Part shown: in pieces, positions 5,222 through 7,728 of the stretch | How positions within the stretch are numbered: position 1 is the first letter of the stretch | Layout: each line of letters starts with the position of its first letter | Assembly (NCBI GenBank): GCA_002482815.1 | Contig: DLGS01000166.1 | Span: 1-7,728, forward strand | Direction of reading: 5' to 3' | DNA from: Bacteroidetes bacterium UBA7688 | GTDB lineage: Bacteria; Bacteroidota; Bacteroidia; Chitinophagales; Chitinophagaceae | Length of the DNA: 7,728 nt | Notes under the pieces: model-generated | Told to the model about the DNA's origin: nothing | Seen by the model: only the letters and a program-made list of their open reading frames with translations | Database searches by the model: none | Program-made: the position numbers and the translations under genes

Positions 5222-7728
5222 ATGAAAAAACTTTTACTTACTCTTACATCCATTCTAACCCTACAAGGAGCCATTGCACAATGTCCCAGTCTGGTAGCTC
5301 GAAAGACCATGGCCTCCAGTTATCACAGTTCAATTTTAATTACACATGATAGTATTGTACGGTATTGGGGTGATGATGCGAGTGTTGTAGATGGAGCAAC
5401 CAGCGTACTAGCCCCATTAACCTTGCCCATATCTTCGTATGGAGGCGCCGGAGCTTATCCAATATCAGTTGCTGCTGGTAGTAGGTTAAATGGTACTAAT
5501 ACGCACCAATTGTTTTTACATTCATCTGCAGGTATTTATGGATGGGGTAGAAGTGCGAATACTATCCTGAATGGAACCGATGGCACAGTTGGATTTACAA
5601 ACATTCCTTTACCCTCTGGCATTGTTATTGGAGATGTCGATTTTATTGAAGCCGGTGCGGGCGGATTATGTTTAGTAACAAAAATAGTAAGTGGAGTTGG
5701 TGGAGAGGTTTATGTTCTCAAAGGTGCTTCTTCCGGTAGTCCTGGTGAAATTTATGGAGATGGATCTACAAGTCTAGATGTATCTGGTAGTACGGTATGG
5801 CATCGGGTGCGTACATCTTCTGGCCCGGTAACATACTTATCAAATGTGACAAGGGTATCCATGGCTTCTCGTGCAATGATGGCACTAACTTCGTCTGGCA
5901 ATGTTTATGTTTGGGGAACAAATACTTTTTTGGGTGACGGCTCAGCTGCAACAACCAGATCTATTGCAACCTTAATAACTAACCCAACGGGTGTGATACC
6001 TGTAGACGTGAATGCAAACAGTCAAATAGGTAGCGGTGATGCTGTACAATATGTTTTAGGAAATGATGGAAAAGTATATGGTGTCGGAAATAATGCGAAT
6101 GGCAATCTTGGGCAAGGAGATCTAATTTCTACTTCTTCCTGGGTAGCAGTAAAAGGGCCCGGGGGGGTGGGTACATTAAGTGACATTGTTTTGATAGGTT
6201 CAAACAATCCTTATTCTGGCGCTGGATTAAGTTTTGGTGCATTGAGTAGTAGTGGTAAGTTATATCTTTGGGGAAACAATAATGGTGATTACTTAGGTGG
6301 GGATCCATTTATAACCCCTTCTTTAGATAGCACTACTTATACAGTACCCCGAATACCACCAAACTTTGCGTACAACAATGCCGCAATTGGATATTTTGAA
6401 ATGGGAGGACATACTACGGCTGCATTTTTAGCATCAACAAGTAAATTCTGTTATTTAGGTCATAAAGTTGAAGGCAGTATGGGAGATGGTTCTGCTGCGA
6501 ATGAATTTCGAAAATCATTTGATTGTATAAATACACCTGAAGAATATGTATGTCCACCATCTCCATCTGTTGGATGTCCTTTACCCAGTTCTAACGATAT
6601 CTTTGCGTCATCTGTTCATGCTTCTTTAGTTATTAATGGTACACCATCAGTTACTTTTTGGGGCGAAGCTTCCAGCTCTGCCGAACCCGGAATTAATGTC
6701 TCTAATCCCAGAACACTATTTGAATACAATGGAATACCAAAGGGTGTTGCAGCAAGTGGCGTAGCCGCTACACCATCTTCGCAAGCTACACAAATGTGGT
6801 TATTAACAACTGCCGGTATTTGGGGTTGGGGTTATAGTGCAAATACACTTTACAGTGGTCGTGCCGGCTCTGCACCAATGGCTGAATTGTCTTTGCCAGG
6901 AGGTGTCACAGCTGCACAAGTAAGTTTTATCAGGTCATCCAGAGGTGGTATTGCGTTAGTTACTACCAGTGGAAATGTTTGCGTAAGAGCAGGTGCTGCA
7001 AGTACTTGTTCTCCTTTGGTATATGGAGACGGCTCTGCTTCTTTAGATATTGCAGGCTCTACAATTTGGCATCAGGTGCAAACTGCTCCTGCTACTCCTC
7101 TTACCGGTGTTATTGAATTGAGTTTTGGTGGAACTGCAGCTTTAGCAATTACCAATTCCGGTACAGCTTACGTTTGGGGTGCCCAAACATTTTTGGGTGA
7201 TGGATCAGGTGCTTCAAACAGAAATCGTGCAACCTTGATGACACTTCACAGTGATTTTTCGGTATCCATGGTTCCCCGTAATGCCGAAATTATACAATCC
7301 GGCTCATTGGAAGCAGTCCAGTTTATTTTAGGAACAAATAGCAGAATTTATTCTCTTGGCAGAAATGCAAATGGTGCATTAGGAAATGCCACTGCATCTA
7401 CTGCAGCTATTTCGACCACCTGGAATTTATTATCACTCACAGGTGTTCGTAAAATGTCAAGTAATAATCCTTTCTCTGACGGTTTTTATACGATTGGTGC
7501 TATTCTATTGACTGGGAACGTATACCTATGGGGCTCAAATAGTAATGGTATGATTGGTCAGCCTTTAGTGACCACACACCTTACCTCACCAACATTGGCT
7601 ACTACAGTGGCTGCCAACGATGCAACTAATTTTGAAATCGGCGGCTATGGAACCATCATTTTTGCAAAATCAACTTCACAGTTTTATTTTGCCGGACGAA
7701 ACAAAGGAGGGTCACGGGCAAATGGTAC
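5222..7728 (+). CDS. Secreted RCC1-like repeat protein with two tandem seven-bladed propeller units (3' end outside window)
   Basis: An open frame of 835 codons from ATG 5222, with no stop before the window ends. Residues 1-19 are a signal peptide (MKKLLLTLTS..., cleavage 'AIA|Q'). The mature protein begins Cys-Pro (21-22) and consists of RCC1-like repeats of the form G-x-[VI]-Y-x-W-G-x-N...LG-x-G...P. In unit A the central W-G or equivalent positions fall at residues 49, 108, 166, 231, 288, 350 and 412; in unit B at 480, 536, 589, 652, 712, 770 and 824. That is seven repeats of about 60 residues each, enough for one closed seven-bladed beta-propeller per unit. Unit B starts at a second Cys-Pro (452-453) after a Cys/Pro-rich linker (435-452). 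RCC1-type propellers are usually binding scaffolds; no enzyme motif is seen. Large Bacteroidota proteins of this kind often end in a type IX secretion sorting domain, which would be beyond the window. No Shine-Dalgarno site precedes the start. Cell-surface or secreted location is inferred; the ligand is unknown. Confidence 0.85.
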   Translation, partial: MKKLLLTLTSILTLQGAIAQCPSLVARKTMASSYHSSILITHDSIVRYWGDDASVVDGATSVLAPLTLPISSYGGAGAYPISVAAGSRLNGTNTHQLFLHSSAGIYGWGRSANTILNGTDGTVGFTNIPLPSGIVIGDVDFIEAGAGGLCLVTKIVSGVGGEVYVLKGASSGSPGEIYGDGSTSLDVSGSTVWHRVRTSSGPVTYLSNVTRVSMASRAMMALTSSGNVYVWGTNTFLGDGSAATTRSIATLITNPTGVIPVDVNANSQIGSGDAVQYVLGNDGKVYGVGNNANGNLGQGDLISTSSWVAVKGPGGVGTLSDIVLIGSNNPYSGAGLSFGALSSSGKLYLWGNNNGDYLGGDPFITPSLDSTTYTVPRIPPNFAYNNAAIGYFEMGGHTTAAFLASTSKFCYLGHKVEGSMGDGSAANEFRKSFDCINTPEEYVCPPSPSVGCPLPSSNDIFASSVHASLVINGTPSVTFWGEASSSAEPGINVSNPRTLFEYNGIPKGVAASGVAATPSSQATQMWLLTTAGIWGWGYSANTLYSGRAGSAPMAELSLPGGVTAAQVSFIRSSRGGIALVTTSGNVCVRAGAASTCSPLVYGDGSASLDIAGSTIWHQVQTAPATPLTGVIELSFGGTAALAITNSGTAYVWGAQTFLGDGSGASNRNRATLMTLHSDFSVSMVPRNAEIIQSGSLEAVQFILGTNSRIYSLGRNANGALGNATASTAAISTTWNLLSLTGVRKMSSNNPFSDGFYTIGAILLTGNVYLWGSNSNGMIGQPLVTTHLTSPTLATTVAANDATNFEIGGYGTIIFAKSTSQFYFAGRNKGGSRANG

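Noticed and set aside
5766..6207. Two minus-strand frames of about 60 codons
   Set aside because: They are opposite the RCC1-like gene, whose repeats continue uninterrupted through this stretch.
1..7728. CRISPR arrays, tRNA genes, insertion sequences, phage or defence genes
   Set aside because: No regularly spaced repeats outside the RCC1-like coding sequence, no cloverleaf-like sequence noticed, and no transposase, integrase or nuclease-helicase defence motifs.

Overview
The window looks like chromosomal DNA of a Bacteroidota bacterium, probably from the Chitinophagales/Sphingobacteriales side; the family-level guess is weak. The evidence is the AT-rich sequence, absence of Shine-Dalgarno sites before the starts, several promoter-like pairs of the Bacteroidota type (TTG, 17-19 bases, TAnnTTTG), a lipoprotein whose lipidated Cys is followed by Lys-Lys-Asp, a DUF4421 outer-membrane protein (a family largely confined to this phylum), and a very long secreted repeat protein.

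Layout: (1) 1-180 is the 3' end of rimM, a 16S rRNA processing factor. (2) 294-758 (+) is a small lipoprotein of lipocalin-like character with a good promoter before it. (3) A symmetrical terminator at 801-832 separates it from the convergent rnr gene (RNase R, minus strand, 831-2903). (4) Upstream of rnr on the same strand is a DUF4421 outer-membrane beta-barrel gene (2988-4055), which must start at a TTG codon. (5) Divergent from it is a secreted AhpC/TSA-type peroxiredoxin-like protein (4221-4856, +) that has lost both cysteines of the CPxC active site, followed by a strong terminator. (6) 4913-5221 is an AT-rich non-coding leader with a 21-bp-spaced direct repeat and an imperfect nested hairpin. 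(7) From 5222 to the window end runs one open frame without a stop: a secreted RCC1-like protein made of two consecutive seven-bladed units, each beginning with Cys-Pro.

How the genes relate: rimM and rnr are housekeeping RNA genes (ribosome maturation, RNA decay). The other four encode exported or envelope proteins with no obvious common pathway. Only DUF4421-rnr could be one transcription unit, and rnr seems to have its own promoter. There is no sign of an insertion sequence, tRNA, CRISPR or phage gene. The two most unusual items are the cysteine-less peroxiredoxin-like protein and the tandemly duplicated RCC1-like propeller.
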